A DNA stretch of 64,000 bases from the NCBI RefSeq assembly GCF_002005225.1, contig NZ_CP019724.1:2108001-2172000 (forward strand), read 5' to 3'. The stretch's first letter is position 1. Each line of letters opens with the position of its first letter. This DNA is from Streptomyces pactum. Lineage in GTDB: Bacteria > Actinomycetota > Actinomycetes > Streptomycetales > Streptomycetaceae. The translations under genes were made by a program, and so were the position numbers. The notes beneath the pieces were generated by a model. The model was not told the origin of the DNA. It saw only the letters and a program-made list of their open reading frames with translations, and did no database searches. This document shows positions 53,041-62,118 of this stretch, piece after piece.

Positions 53041-55815
53041 TCACTCGTAGGGAATGACCACGACGGACGTGTCGCCGCCGGTGCGCAGCAGCGCGCTCCC
53101 GTTGCCGATGGCGCTCCAGACCTCCAGCCGCACCGTTCCCCCGCTCAGGTTTCCGAGGGTGCCTGTCGCGGCCTTCAGGCCACGGGTCTGGTTGTACTCC
53201 TCCCAGCCCGTGACCGGGTCGGTGGCGAAGTACTGGTAGGTCTCGGTCCGGTCGAAGGTGCCGTCGCCGGTGAGGTCGTAGCTGATGCGGGCCTGCTGGC
53301 CGAGGCCGACCGCGGTGCCGGCGTCCACCGGGAGACGGAACGTGGTGGACGCGCCCGCCTTGAGGGTGGCGTTGACACCCTCGGCTTCGTAGACGAGCGG
53401 CTTGTTCGGGGTGCCGTCGTGGTTGCGGCCCTCGGCCGAGGGGATGGTGTCGCTGACGGCCGTGCCGCCGGTGGCCGTGGTGAGGGCGCCGCCGGAGCGG
53501 AGCCGGAAGGTGTTCCCGGTGGAGGGGCCGGGGTCCTCGCCGCCGTTGTCGGTGCCGGTCCCGGTCGCGGTGGAACGCGCGGGCACGGTGAGCTTCTTGC
53601 CGTCGGAGAAGGTGACCGTGCGGGCCGTGGAACCGTGGTTGTGGGCGGCGTAGGTGCGGGTGCCGTTCTTGCTGAACACCGCGGAGGTGGGCAGGTCGCC
53701 GGTCACCGAGGGGTCGGGGGCACCGAGCGCGTCCAGGGTGGTGATCCAGTGGTACGTGTGCGCCTTGGACTCGCCCTGCTCCGGGGTGTATCCGGCGTGT
53801 CCCGCGTCCCACTTCGCCTTGGCGGAGGCCGGGTCGGCCAGCGACTGGAACTCCCAGAGGATGTCGCGCCATTCCACGGCGGGCCCGCCGTTCTCGCGCT
53901 CCATCTCCGCGATGTTGCGCCGGATCGCGTCCTTGTGTCCGGCCAGGTGCGGGGAACCGCCCGCGGTCACGGGCAGGACGTTGATGCCGTGGATCTCCTC
54001 CGGATTGGCGGTCCACCAGGTGGCGTACGCCCCGCCGCTGCCCCACACCATGCCGACCGTGTCGTGGGTGAACGAGCCGGGGAAGACCTGCTGGTCGGCG
54101 TCGAACCAGTACTGGGCGATCGCCTCGCCCTCGGTGGCGAGCAGGTAGCTGCCGAGGTCGCGCAGCTCGGTGTTGCCGGTGGCCGAGCCCCAGAGCACCA
54201 GCGCCGCACTGAGGTTCGTGGACTCCGAGGAGGACTCCTGGTTGTTGCCGGCGGCGAAGCCCTGGTGGCCGGAGGCCCAACTGTGCCCGGCGTAGACGTC
54301 GAAGCCCCGCAGGAAGGGGAAGGCGCCGTCGGTGCGGCTCGGGTTGGCGGTGTCGCGGATCAGGGCCTTGACCATGCCGCCCCAGGCGGAGTCCGCGGCC
54401 CAGGAGGCGTCGTACTGGGCGACGATCGCGGCGGCGTACACGTAGTAGCCGTAGTGGAAGTGGTGGTCGTTGAGCTCGGCGTCGCTGCCGTAGGAGGCGG
54501 GGTAGCCGATGAGGGTCTTCCAGTCCTTGTCGTACGAGAACTCGCTCGCCCCGCCCGCGGTGAACCACTCCTGCAGCCGGCCCTTGAGCAGGCCGACGAG
54601 CTTGTCGCGGACCGCGGTCTCACCGATCTGGTCGGCCAGTGGCACCAACTGGGCGAGCTTGCCCAGCGCCTTGCCGGTCCAGTAGGTGTCCGAGGCCCCG
54701 GAGAACGGGTCGGAGGAGTCGGCGACCTCGGACAGGTAGCCGCGCAGCCGGGACGTGTCGACCGCGCCGGTCTTCGGCAGCGCGGGCAGCACCGGTGCGG
54801 CCTTCTGACGGGTGGTGAAGGAGGTGCCCTCCCGGACCTTCATGGTGCCGCGGGGAGAGACGTAGGTGTACGGCGTGAGGGCGTCGGTGGTGTGCAGCCA
54901 CTGGTGCCGGTAGAGGGCCTGGAGGGTGCCGCGTTCGGTGCCCTCCTTGGCCTCGGTGGTGAGCTTGTACGTGGCGCCGACCGTGCCGCCGGACGCGCTC
55001 CAGTCGACCTGCGATCCGGTGACGAAGCTGAACGCGTACTTGCGGAAGGTCGCGAGCGCGTCGGTGGAGGGCAGTACGGCGAGGGAGAAGTAGTCCTTGC
55101 CGCCGAGGCCGGCGTTGATCGTGGTGCCGGAGATGTTCCAGTCGCTGCCGGTCGGCGCGAACAGGGCGTAGTGGTGTCCGCCGACCGTGATGCCGACGAC
55201 GTTGCCCTGGTCGGAGAAGACGGCCGGCGTGGCCGCGGTGGTGATCTGGGCGTTGCCGCCGGAGCCCTGGGCGTAGACGAAGGGCATGCCGTGGCCGATG
55301 GTGGTCCGCAGGGTGCGGGAGCCGTCGGACCAGTACGGGGTGACCGTCCAGTCCGACCAGGCGTCGGCCTTGGTGTCGGGCGAGTTGAGCCCGCTCAGGC
55401 CGAGGGTGAGGTCGCGCTTGTGCGCGTACTCGTACTGGCGGCCCTCGCCCACGACGGCGGGGCTGGTCGGGTAGCCGACCTCCAGACCGCCGGAGACGGC
55501 CTGGTACGTGAGCGGGTGGCCGTACATGGGCGTGGAGTACGGGTTGTCGCCGTAACGCTGGAAGGCGAGGGAGGACCACCAGTCGTTGGTGGGTACGGGT
55601 CTGCCCTTGGCGGCCTGCGTGACCTTCGGGGTGACCGGCGCACCGGTGTTGGTCGTGGGGCCGGTCGTGCCCGCCGGCCGGGTGTCGGAGTAACTCCCGG
55701 CTCCTACGGGGACGGTGGCGGCCGCCGCCGGGGACGCGGCCGGGCCGAGGCCCACGGCCGCCAGCGCGGCGGCCAGGACCACCGCGGCGGCCGGCCGTGA
55801 TCGGGGAGTTGGCAT
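53041..55815 (-). CDS. Secreted endo-beta-1,3-glucanase, GH81
   Basis: The protein has 924 residues. The ATG at 55815 has CGAGGTG at good distance, and a GTG nine bases upstream has weaker support. A signal peptide is clear (RPAAAVVLAAALAAVGLGPA, then AAAA). The GH81 N-terminal beta domain is followed by the (alpha/alpha)6 domain with LNDHHFHYGYYVYAAAIVAQ, AAGNNQESSSEST and EFSYDKDWKTLIGYP. After about residue 705 come a small beta domain (KNGTRTYAAHNHGSTARTVT) and a C-terminal CBM56-like domain ending in VVVIPYE, likely for beta-1,3-glucan binding. It degrades laminarin or fungal wall glucan outside the cell. The LacI-type operators upstream indicate sugar control. Confidence 0.92.
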   Translation of the reverse strand: MPTPRSRPAAAVVLAAALAAVGLGPAASPAAAATVPVGAGSYSDTRPAGTTGPTTNTGAPVTPKVTQAAKGRPVPTNDWWSSLAFQRYGDNPYSTPMYGHPLTYQAVSGGLEVGYPTSPAVVGEGRQYEYAHKRDLTLGLSGLNSPDTKADAWSDWTVTPYWSDGSRTLRTTIGHGMPFVYAQGSGGNAQITTAATPAVFSDQGNVVGITVGGHHYALFAPTGSDWNISGTTINAGLGGKDYFSLAVLPSTDALATFRKYAFSFVTGSQVDWSASGGTVGATYKLTTEAKEGTERGTLQALYRHQWLHTTDALTPYTYVSPRGTMKVREGTSFTTRQKAAPVLPALPKTGAVDTSRLRGYLSEVADSSDPFSGASDTYWTGKALGKLAQLVPLADQIGETAVRDKLVGLLKGRLQEWFTAGGASEFSYDKDWKTLIGYPASYGSDAELNDHHFHYGYYVYAAAIVAQYDASWAADSAWGGMVKALIRDTANPSRTDGAFPFLRGFDVYAGHSWASGHQGFAAGNNQESSSESTNLSAALVLWGSATGNTELRDLGSYLLATEGEAIAQYWFDADQQVFPGSFTHDTVGMVWGSGGAYATWWTANPEEIHGINVLPVTAGGSPHLAGHKDAIRRNIAEMERENGGPAVEWRDILWEFQSLADPASAKAKWDAGHAGYTPEQGESKAHTYHWITTLDALGAPDPSVTGDLPTSAVFSKNGTRTYAAHNHGSTARTVTFSDGKKLTVPARSTATGTGTDNGGEDPGPSTGNTFRLRSGGALTTATGGTAVSDTIPSAEGRNHDGTPNKPLVYEAEGVNATLKAGASTTFRLPVDAGTAVGLGQQARISYDLTGDGTFDRTETYQYFATDPVTGWEEYNQTRGLKAATGTLGNLSGGTVRLEVWSAIGNGSALLRTGGDTSVVVIPYE

Positions 55816-55932
55816 GGGGTGCACCTCGTGTCGTCGAGAGGGACGGGCTCGTCAGCGGCGGCCGCGACAACCGGGGGTGGAGTGACCTGGGAGTGGCGGC
55901 GGAACCGTTGCGGGGAGAGTGGGGGAGCCCGG

Positions 55933-55948
55933 CTGAGAGCGCTCTCAG
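55933..55948. promoter_or_regulatory. Perfect palindromic LacI-type operator of GH81
   Basis: CTGAGAGCGCTCTCAG is a perfect 16-bp palindrome centred on GCGC, about 118 bases upstream of the glucanase start. It resembles CebR-type operators (TGGGAGCGCTCCCA) and is the best site in the window for the LacI-family regulator. Confidence 0.8.
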
Positions 55949-56105
55949 GTGGCGGAAAAGTATGACTTCTGAAATCGGATGTCAATACATCGCGCAGGGC
56001 AGGGCAGTTGTACAGCCGAATGAGGGGTATCTCGCTGTTTTGCCCTCGTCATCTCTTCAAGTCTCGACGGGACGAACGCGGCGCGGGCACGCTCCCGCCA
56101 TGCCC

Positions 56106-56148
56106 GGGAGCGCTTCCCTGAGGGCGCTCTCAGGGCAGCGCTCTCACC
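56106..56148. promoter_or_regulatory. Cluster of three operator-like sites
   Basis: The stretch contains GGGAGCGCTTCCC, CTGAGGGCGCTCTCAG (56118-56133, one mismatch from a perfect palindrome) and a half site GCGCTCTCA. They lie about 300 bases upstream of the glucanase gene and may allow looping or control another promoter. A further half site (GCGCTCTCAGG) lies at 56828. The stretch 56149-56630 holds no supported gene. Confidence 0.6.
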
Positions 56149-56630
56149 ATCTCGGCATACCGTCGCCGCGTGCTCGGGCACTACGTGCCGGCGGGGACGG
56201 CGTCGGTGTACGCGGCTGCTGAGCGCCGGCCGCTCCACCGCCACGGCTCCCGCCCGCTCAGTGACCGCTCACTGTCCGCGCGCCTCCCGATTGGGCGGGC
56301 GAACAGATCCACGTCCGGGATTCGGCGAGGCGCTGCGCGAGGCCGGTCCGGCGGCGCAGGTGTTCTCGCCGCTGATTCTCGGGCGGGCGCTCGACAGTGG
56401 CGGCGTCCTGGTCGCGGCCCTGACCTGCGTCCTCTTCCTCACCGGCCACCGCGCCGGTCCGCACCACCGGTCGGACCCGATGGCGCATCCCCCGGCCGAC
56501 CCGGCATCATTTGACGTTTTTCGTACAGTTCCTCCGCCATCCGGTGTGAATTCGGGACGGGGTAAGAATCGCATAAATCGTTCACTCGACTGCCGCGCAT
56601 CCGACGGAGTAGGCAGACGTTACTTCGGAT

Positions 56631-56867
56631 ATGACCGAGGAATACGGGGAATTGGTGACGCTTGGGCCGTACATCTACAGGCCCGGCAGGAATCACTGTC
56701 CGTCACCGAGTGACGGAACTCTGACCAGAGGCGGGCTCCCCGTCCCACTCCGGGTGACCGAGCCGGTGCTCCAGCGCTTCCTGGAGGTCATGACCGAACT
56801 GGAGACCGGCCTCGCCGCACGGTGGGGGCGCTCTCAGGGGTCTCTGACGTGCAACCGGGCGGAGTGA
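56631..56867 (+). CDS. Possible small hypothetical protein, 78 residues
   Basis: It is an open frame of 78 codons with a protein-like middle (LRVTEPVLQRFLEVMTELET) and 10 bases before the next gene. The start has only a weak binding site and the C-terminal part overlaps an operator-like half site. It could be a small gene in front of the DUF2637 gene, or chance. No family recognised. Confidence 0.3.
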   Translation: MTEEYGELVTLGPYIYRPGRNHCPSPSDGTLTRGGLPVPLRVTEPVLQRFLEVMTELETGLAARWGRSQGSLTCNRAE

Positions 56868-56877
56868 CCCGGGCGTC

Positions 56878-57771
56878 GTGTACGAGGAACAGACCCACCA
56901 GCATCTGCCCTACGGCGAAGGCTCGTTCCCTTCCGCGGGCGGCACCGGCCGCCACCGGGCGCCCGAGGACGCCTTTCAGCAGCACCTCCAGGAGACCCTG
57001 GTCCCGCCGGAACCCGGCTGGGACCCGGCCGAAGAGCTCGCGTTCCTCCTCCAGGACGCGATGGAACAGCAGACCGGCGTCGTTCCCGGGGCGACGGACA
57101 CGTCGGCGATCGCCCCCGTGCCGGGTACGCCGCTGAGCAATCTGCAGGAAATCACAGCGGAACTGCCGCCGTTGAGGGAATCCCCCGCCAGTCACCGCAG
57201 GGTCCGCAAACCGAAGGTGAGCCGGCTGCGCGCCGCCAGCCTGTTCATCGCGGCGCTCGCCGCGGTCATCGCGGCCTCCGTGAGCCTGTTCGGGGGCATG
57301 GTGGCCTACGAACCGCTGCGCCTGGCAGCCGCGACCCGCACCCGCGACAGCGTGGTGTCCTGGTGGCCGCTGCTGGTGTACGGGCCCTGGCTGGTGGCGT
57401 CGCTGGCCGTCCTGCGGTCCGCGCTGCACCAGCGCCGCGCGGTCCACTCCTGGGCCGTGGTCCTGCTGTTCTCCGCCATCGCGATGCTGCTGTGCATCGC
57501 CCAGGCGCCCAGAACACTCAGCGACGGTGCGGCCGCGGCCCTGCCGGGGCTGGCGTCGCTGGTCTGCTTCCAGCAGATCGTCCGCCAGATCACGCTCACC
57601 CGTCCACCCCGGCGAGCGGTGCCGCGCCACCGCCAGCGCCGCCCGTCCGCGCCGGAGCCCGGCGACGAGGCGGGGAGCACCGCGGCCCCCGATCCGCTGT
57701 CCCTGCCGCACCAGCGGCGGCGTCCCCCGCACGCCCCGCGGTCCGGCGCCGGTCCCCGCGGGCGGTCCTGA
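56878..57771 (+). CDS. DUF2637-like membrane protein
   Basis: The protein has 297 residues and the GTG follows GGAGTGACC. The N-terminal 100 residues are soluble and acidic. Four hydrophobic helices follow: AASLFIAALAAVIAASVSLF, a second near WWPLLVYGPWLVASLAVL, a third at WAVVLLFSAIAMLLCIA and a fourth at AAALPGLASLVCF. The C-terminus is an Arg/Pro-rich tail. This resembles the DUF2637 family that is common on actinobacterial chromosomes and plasmids, sometimes near transfer genes. No function can be assigned. Confidence 0.75.
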   Translation: MYEEQTHQHLPYGEGSFPSAGGTGRHRAPEDAFQQHLQETLVPPEPGWDPAEELAFLLQDAMEQQTGVVPGATDTSAIAPVPGTPLSNLQEITAELPPLRESPASHRRVRKPKVSRLRAASLFIAALAAVIAASVSLFGGMVAYEPLRLAAATRTRDSVVSWWPLLVYGPWLVASLAVLRSALHQRRAVHSWAVVLLFSAIAMLLCIAQAPRTLSDGAAAALPGLASLVCFQQIVRQITLTRPPRRAVPRHRQRRPSAPEPGDEAGSTAAPDPLSLPHQRRRPPHAPRSGAGPRGRS

Positions 57772-57785
57772 GCGGGGACGACCGC
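57762..57785. terminator. Hairpin at the end of the DUF2637 gene
   Basis: GCGGTCC and GGACGACCGC form a stem with one bulged base that spans the stop codon region. The following 57786-58158 stretch shows no supported gene. Confidence 0.45.
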
Positions 57786-58158
57786 GGACGCCGCTATTCG
57801 GTGGCCCCATGGGCGTGCCCGTTGTAGATGTAACGCTGCGGGACTCCGAGGGCATTCGGAGGAACGGAATGTAGTGATGATTTTCCGGTAGCCGGTGAAG
57901 GGAATTGGCGCCGTCGATCCGAGCGGCCTCGTCCGACGGCCTGTGGATGCCTCGGATGAAGTGCGGGAAGATGTGGATCGACACGATGTCGGTGCCTGTG
58001 CAGAGCGGGGCGTGGCACGCCATTTCGCCCTTCGAGGTGATCGCGGGTCAGGACGCCGTGTCGCGCCCGGTGGCCACGCCCACCCTGGTCCCCCGAACCT
58101 CGACGGCGCCCCCCGGACCGTAACCTTGCTGTCCTCCGTCTCTGGCCCCGAGCCCGGA

Positions 58159-58222
58159 ATTGGAGCGTCTGTCCCGGCGACACGCCGTCCGCGCGCCCTT
58201 CTGCCGGGACAAGCGCTCCAAT
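58159..58222. terminator. Long interrupted inverted repeat after the DUF6299 gene
   Basis: ATTGGAGCG / CGCTCCAAT (9 bp) is followed, after a 4-base internal bulge, by TCCCGGC / GCCGGGA (7 bp) with a 24-base loop. It lies about 30 bases downstream of the DUF6299 stop on the minus strand and is a strong terminator candidate. Confidence 0.7.
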
Positions 58223-58252
58223 CGTGGCTCTCCAGGGGTCCCTACAGGTGGG

Positions 58253-58804
<552 letters not shown>

Positions 58805-58973
58805 TCACCCCTTCGGTGGCGAGTCCGCCTCGGCCGTCGTGGAACCGTCGCCGGGTTGTCCGGGTGTTGTCACGCTTGCCGCCCGGGCCTTGGCGATGAC
58901 TTCCCGCCGGGCGCACGGTCGGTACATGCGACGGTCCCGACGACGGGACGGCCTCCCGACGTGGAGGTGCGCC

Positions 58974-59183
58974 ATGTGTGCCCACCGGCCTTCCTGCCCC
59001 GCAGCCGGCTCGCCCGCCGCGCGGGTCGTGACCGTGCACGTCGTCGCCGCCCACCCCGAGCAGGGGTGGCACCTGCTGTGCGACGGCACGATCGTCTTCG
59101 ACGACACCGGCGAGCTGCGGCCCGACGGCCGTGTCGTCGCGCCGCACCGGGTGCCCGCGGGGCGCCTGGCGATCGCGGTCTGA
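58974..59183 (+). CDS. DUF5999 protein, 69 residues
   Basis: The ATG follows GGAGGTG. The sequence begins MCAHRPSCPAAG and contains HPEQGWHLLCDGTIVFDDTG, then LRPDGRVVAPHR, the conserved pattern of the DUF5999 family. The three cysteines near the start and middle could bind metal. It is ubiquitous in Streptomyces, with unknown function. Confidence 0.9.
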   Translation: MCAHRPSCPAAGSPAARVVTVHVVAAHPEQGWHLLCDGTIVFDDTGELRPDGRVVAPHRVPAGRLAIAV

Positions 59184-59198
59184 CCGCCCGCCGGGCGG
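59184..59198. terminator. Short hairpin between convergent genes
   Basis: CCGCCC / GGGCGG form a 6-bp stem with a 3-base loop directly after the DUF5999 stop, in the 18-base gap to the convergent hydrolase gene. Confidence 0.5.
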
Positions 59199-59201
59199 CG
59201 C

Positions 59202-60029
59202 TCAGCGCTTCTCGGCGATGAACTCCCGCAGCAGGGAGGCGAGCAGCTCCGGCTGGTCCTCGGCGATCAGTGTCCGGGTGTCCTCGACCTCCACCAGCCG
59301 CCCCTGCGGCAGGAGTTCGGCCAGGCGGCGGCCGTGGGCGCGGGGCATCATCAGGTCCTCGGTCGCCCAGACGACGAGCGCGGGCCGGTCGAACCCGCGC
59401 AACCCCTCGGCGGCCTCGAGCAGTTCACCGCGGCGGACGTGCGTACCGTAGTGCCTGAAGTCGCGCCGGATAGCCGGGTCGGTACGCAGCGGGCGCAGCC
59501 AGCCGTCCACGACCGCGTCCGGCACGGGCCGCTTGGTGAGCGCGCCGATGCCGACGGGCAGGCGGCGCAGCGGTTTCAACCCCAGGGTGCGGACCAGCAG
59601 GGACACGCCGCCGGGCACCCGGCAGGCGGCGCCGATCATCTTGCCGGGCAGGCCCGGCGGGTAGTTGTCGAAGGCCTCGCACGCGACGAGCGCCAGCCGC
59701 GCGAGGCGCTCGGGGTGCCTGGCCGCCACCGTCTGGGCCCGTCCGCAGTCGCTTTCGACCAGGGTGACGTCGGTCAGGTCCAGGCGGTCGAGGAACTCCG
59801 CGATCAGTTCGTTGACCAGGTCCGGCGTGGGCGGCCGGGACATGGGCCGGCGGTGGGCGCCGTAGGGCAGGGTCGGCGCGATCACCCGGTGGTCGGTGCG
59901 CAGGTCGGCGAGGACCTTGCGCCAGACGGTCGCGTCGTGCACGAGGCCGTGGAGGAGGACGACGATCGGGCCGTCGCCGCCGGTGTCGTCGTACTCGACG
60001 GTTCCCGCGGTCAGTTGGATGTCCGGCAT
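59202..60029 (-). CDS. Alpha/beta hydrolase
   Basis: The protein has 275 residues. The oxyanion region is VVLLHGLVHDATVWRKV. The nucleophile elbow reads LVESDCGRAQT, so the expected position holds Asp (DCG), as in haloalkane-dehalogenase-like members, and not the usual GxSxG. WATEDLMMPRAHGR is the acid-residue region. The stretch VEDTRTLIAEDQPELLASLL, where a catalytic His is often found, has Arg or Thr there. The enzyme class is thus uncertain, and it may not be an esterase. It is convergent with the DUF5999 gene. Confidence 0.85.
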   Translation of the reverse strand: MPDIQLTAGTVEYDDTGGDGPIVVLLHGLVHDATVWRKVLADLRTDHRVIAPTLPYGAHRRPMSRPPTPDLVNELIAEFLDRLDLTDVTLVESDCGRAQTVAARHPERLARLALVACEAFDNYPPGLPGKMIGAACRVPGGVSLLVRTLGLKPLRRLPVGIGALTKRPVPDAVVDGWLRPLRTDPAIRRDFRHYGTHVRRGELLEAAEGLRGFDRPALVVWATEDLMMPRAHGRRLAELLPQGRLVEVEDTRTLIAEDQPELLASLLREFIAEKR

Positions 60030-60092
60030 GGCGGAACTCTAGGGCGAGCACGGGACGTACGGCAGGAGGGACCGCAGCGCCGGCGGCACGGC

Positions 60093-60160
60093 GGCAGGGC
60101 TTGCGGCGCGGCAGGGCTTGCGGCGCGGCAGGGCTTGCGGCGCGGCAGGGCTTGCGGCAG
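60093..60160. repeat. 17-bp tandem repeat, four copies
   Basis: GGCAGGGCTTGCGGCGC is repeated four times, the last with two changes at the end. It lies between the alpha/beta hydrolase start and the RidA stop and encodes nothing supported. Confidence 0.85.
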
Positions 60161-60165
60161 TGCGG

Positions 60166-60564
60166 CTATGGCAGTACGGCGAATCCGTCGAGTTCCACCA
60201 GGGCCCGTTCGTCCCACAGGCGTACGACCTCCACGACCGCCATCGCCGGATAGTCGCGGCCGGCCAGCTCGCGCCAGGTGCGGCCGAGTTCGGCGGCGTG
60301 GGTGCGGTAGGCGGCGACGTCCGTGGCGTAGACGGTGACGCGGGCGAGGTCGGCGGGGGTGCCGCCGGCGGCGCGCAGGGCGGTCAGGAGGTTGGTGAGG
60401 GCCGTCTGGAACTGGGCGGGGAGGGTGTCGCCGGTGACCTCGCCGTCGGTGTCGAGGGCGGTCTGGCCGGCCAGGAACACGACGCGGGTGCCGGTGGCGA
60501 CGACGGCGTGGGAGAAGCCGGTGGGCGGGGAGAGTTCGGGCGGGTTCACCCGTTCGGCGGTCAT
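60166..60564 (-). CDS. RidA family protein
   Basis: The protein has 132 residues. The start ATG overlaps the stop of the acyl-CoA dehydrogenase gene (ATGA). Family motifs are visible: FSHAVVATGTRVVFLAGQTA, QFQTALTNLLTALRAAGGTP and VEVVRLWDERALVELDGFAV. The Arg that binds the imine carboxylate in RidA (usually near RVTVY) is not obvious beyond ARVTVY. RidA proteins remove reactive enamine/imine intermediates. In this operon it may act on an intermediate of the acyl-CoA or aromatic acid pathway, which is inferred. Confidence 0.9.
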   Translation of the reverse strand: MTAERVNPPELSPPTGFSHAVVATGTRVVFLAGQTALDTDGEVTGDTLPAQFQTALTNLLTALRAAGGTPADLARVTVYATDVAAYRTHAAELGRTWRELAGRDYPAMAVVEVVRLWDERALVELDGFAVLP

Positions 60565-61991
60565 GCGCCGGCCTCCTCGGTAGTCGCGTCCAGGGTTCGG
60601 TACAGCTCCTTGGCGATGATGCCGCGTTGCACCTCGCTCGCGCCCTCGTAGACGCGGGGGGCGCGCACCTCGCGGTAGAGGTGTTCGAGCAGGTGGCCGC
60701 GGCGCAGTGCGCGGGCGCCGTGCAGTTGGACGGCCTTGTCGACGACGTACTGGGCGGTCTCGGTGGCGAGGAGCTTCGCCATCGCGGCGCGTCGCGGGAC
60801 GTCCGGCGCGCTGTCGTCGTACGCCGTCGCCGCCGCGTACACCATGAGGCGGGCCGCCTCGGTGCGCAGGGCCATCTCGGCGACCTGGTGGGAGACGGTC
60901 TGGAGGTCGCGCAGTCGGCCGCCGAAGGCACCACGGTCGGTGGTGTGCGCCAGGGCGGCGTCCAGGGCGGCCTGCGCCATGCCGACGGCGAAGGCGCCGA
61001 CGCTGGGGCGGAACAGGTTGAGGGTGTCCATGGCGACCCGGAAGCCGCGGTCCGGCTCGCCGAGCACGTCGTCCTCGGTGACCGGCACGGCGTCGAAGGC
61101 GAGGGCGCCGATGGGGTGCGGGGAGAGCATGTCGAGGTGGGTGCCGGTGAGGCCGGGACGGTCGGCGGGGACGAGGAAGGCGGTGACGCCGCGGGCACCG
61201 GCGCCAGGGGTGGTGCGGGCGAAGACGGTGTAGAAGTCGGCCTCGGGGGCGTTGGAGATCCAGCACTTCTCACCGGTGAGCCGCCAGCCGGAGCGGCCGT
61301 CGCGGTCGGCGGCCACGGGGATCGGGGCAGGGCCGCGGCCGCCCCGCGTGCGCGCCTCCCCGGGGGGTGATCCGGCGACGGTCCACGCCGCGTCCGCCGC
61401 CGACGCGCCCGCCTCCGCACCGGACCCCGCATCGCCCCGCCCGGCGGGCCGCCCGGCGTCCGGGACCGGCGGATCCACCTCCGCGCGGTGGCCGGCGGCG
61501 GCGCGCGTGGTGTCGTCCGGGGAGGGCGGGCGTTGCCGGCCGGGGGACCCGGTGGCGGGTCGTCCCGGGCCTGAACGCCCCGCGTCCGGTTCCGCCCTGA
61601 GCCTCAGCGCCGCCGCGTCCGAGCCGGCGTCGGGCTCGCTGAGGGCGAAGGCGGCCACCGCGCTGCCGTCGCTCACGCGGGGCAGCCAGCGGGCGCGCTG
61701 GGCCTCGGTGCCGTGGGCGTGCACCGGGTGGGCGCCGAGGCCCTGGAGGGCGAGGGCGGTCTCGGCCTCGGTGCAGGCGTGGGCGAGGGACTCGCGCATC
61801 AGGCACAGGTCGAGCGCGCCCGAGGTGAACAGGCGGGGCAGCAGGCCGAGGGTGCCGAGTTCGGTGAGCAGGGCGCGGTTCACGCGGCCCGGTTCGCCCT
61901 TCTCGGCCAGCGGGCGCAGCCGTCCGGCGGCCAGGGCGCGCAGCTCCGCGCACCAAGCGAGTTGTGACGGTTCGAGCGAGAATGCGGTCAT
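60561..61991 (-). CDS. Acyl-CoA dehydrogenase with low-complexity insertion
   Basis: The protein has 476 residues from the ATG at 61991, which follows GGGGAAGGGA. The N-terminal helical domain, LSEPDAGSDAAALRLRAE, WRLTGEKCWISNA, and the C-terminal DLQTVSHQVAEMALRTEAAR and YEGASEVQRGIIAKELY are normal for the family. Residues about 135-232 are a Pro/Gly/Ala/Arg-rich stretch of about 98 residues inserted exactly in the loop of the beta domain. The rest is of usual length (about 380). Whether the enzyme is active with it is unknown. Confidence 0.9.
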   Translation of the reverse strand: MTAFSLEPSQLAWCAELRALAAGRLRPLAEKGEPGRVNRALLTELGTLGLLPRLFTSGALDLCLMRESLAHACTEAETALALQGLGAHPVHAHGTEAQRARWLPRVSDGSAVAAFALSEPDAGSDAAALRLRAEPDAGRSGPGRPATGSPGRQRPPSPDDTTRAAAGHRAEVDPPVPDAGRPAGRGDAGSGAEAGASAADAAWTVAGSPPGEARTRGGRGPAPIPVAADRDGRSGWRLTGEKCWISNAPEADFYTVFARTTPGAGARGVTAFLVPADRPGLTGTHLDMLSPHPIGALAFDAVPVTEDDVLGEPDRGFRVAMDTLNLFRPSVGAFAVGMAQAALDAALAHTTDRGAFGGRLRDLQTVSHQVAEMALRTEAARLMVYAAATAYDDSAPDVPRRAAMAKLLATETAQYVVDKAVQLHGARALRRGHLLEHLYREVRAPRVYEGASEVQRGIIAKELYRTLDATTEEAGA

Positions 61992-62118
61992 CGCCGGTCC
62001 CTTCCCCTGCTCCCCCGCCCACTGGGCCACGCCCGAGGTTATCGCGCACCGTTGACTGTCGTCACCAACACGATACGCTCCTTGCGCGAGCCCACCACGA
62101 CAAAGGGGGCGAACCGCC

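Noticed and set aside
56258..56713. A possible membrane protein fragment (around VFSPLILGRALDSGGVLVAA)
   Set aside because: There is no start with a binding site and no continuation in frame. It could be a remnant, but the evidence is too weak to list.
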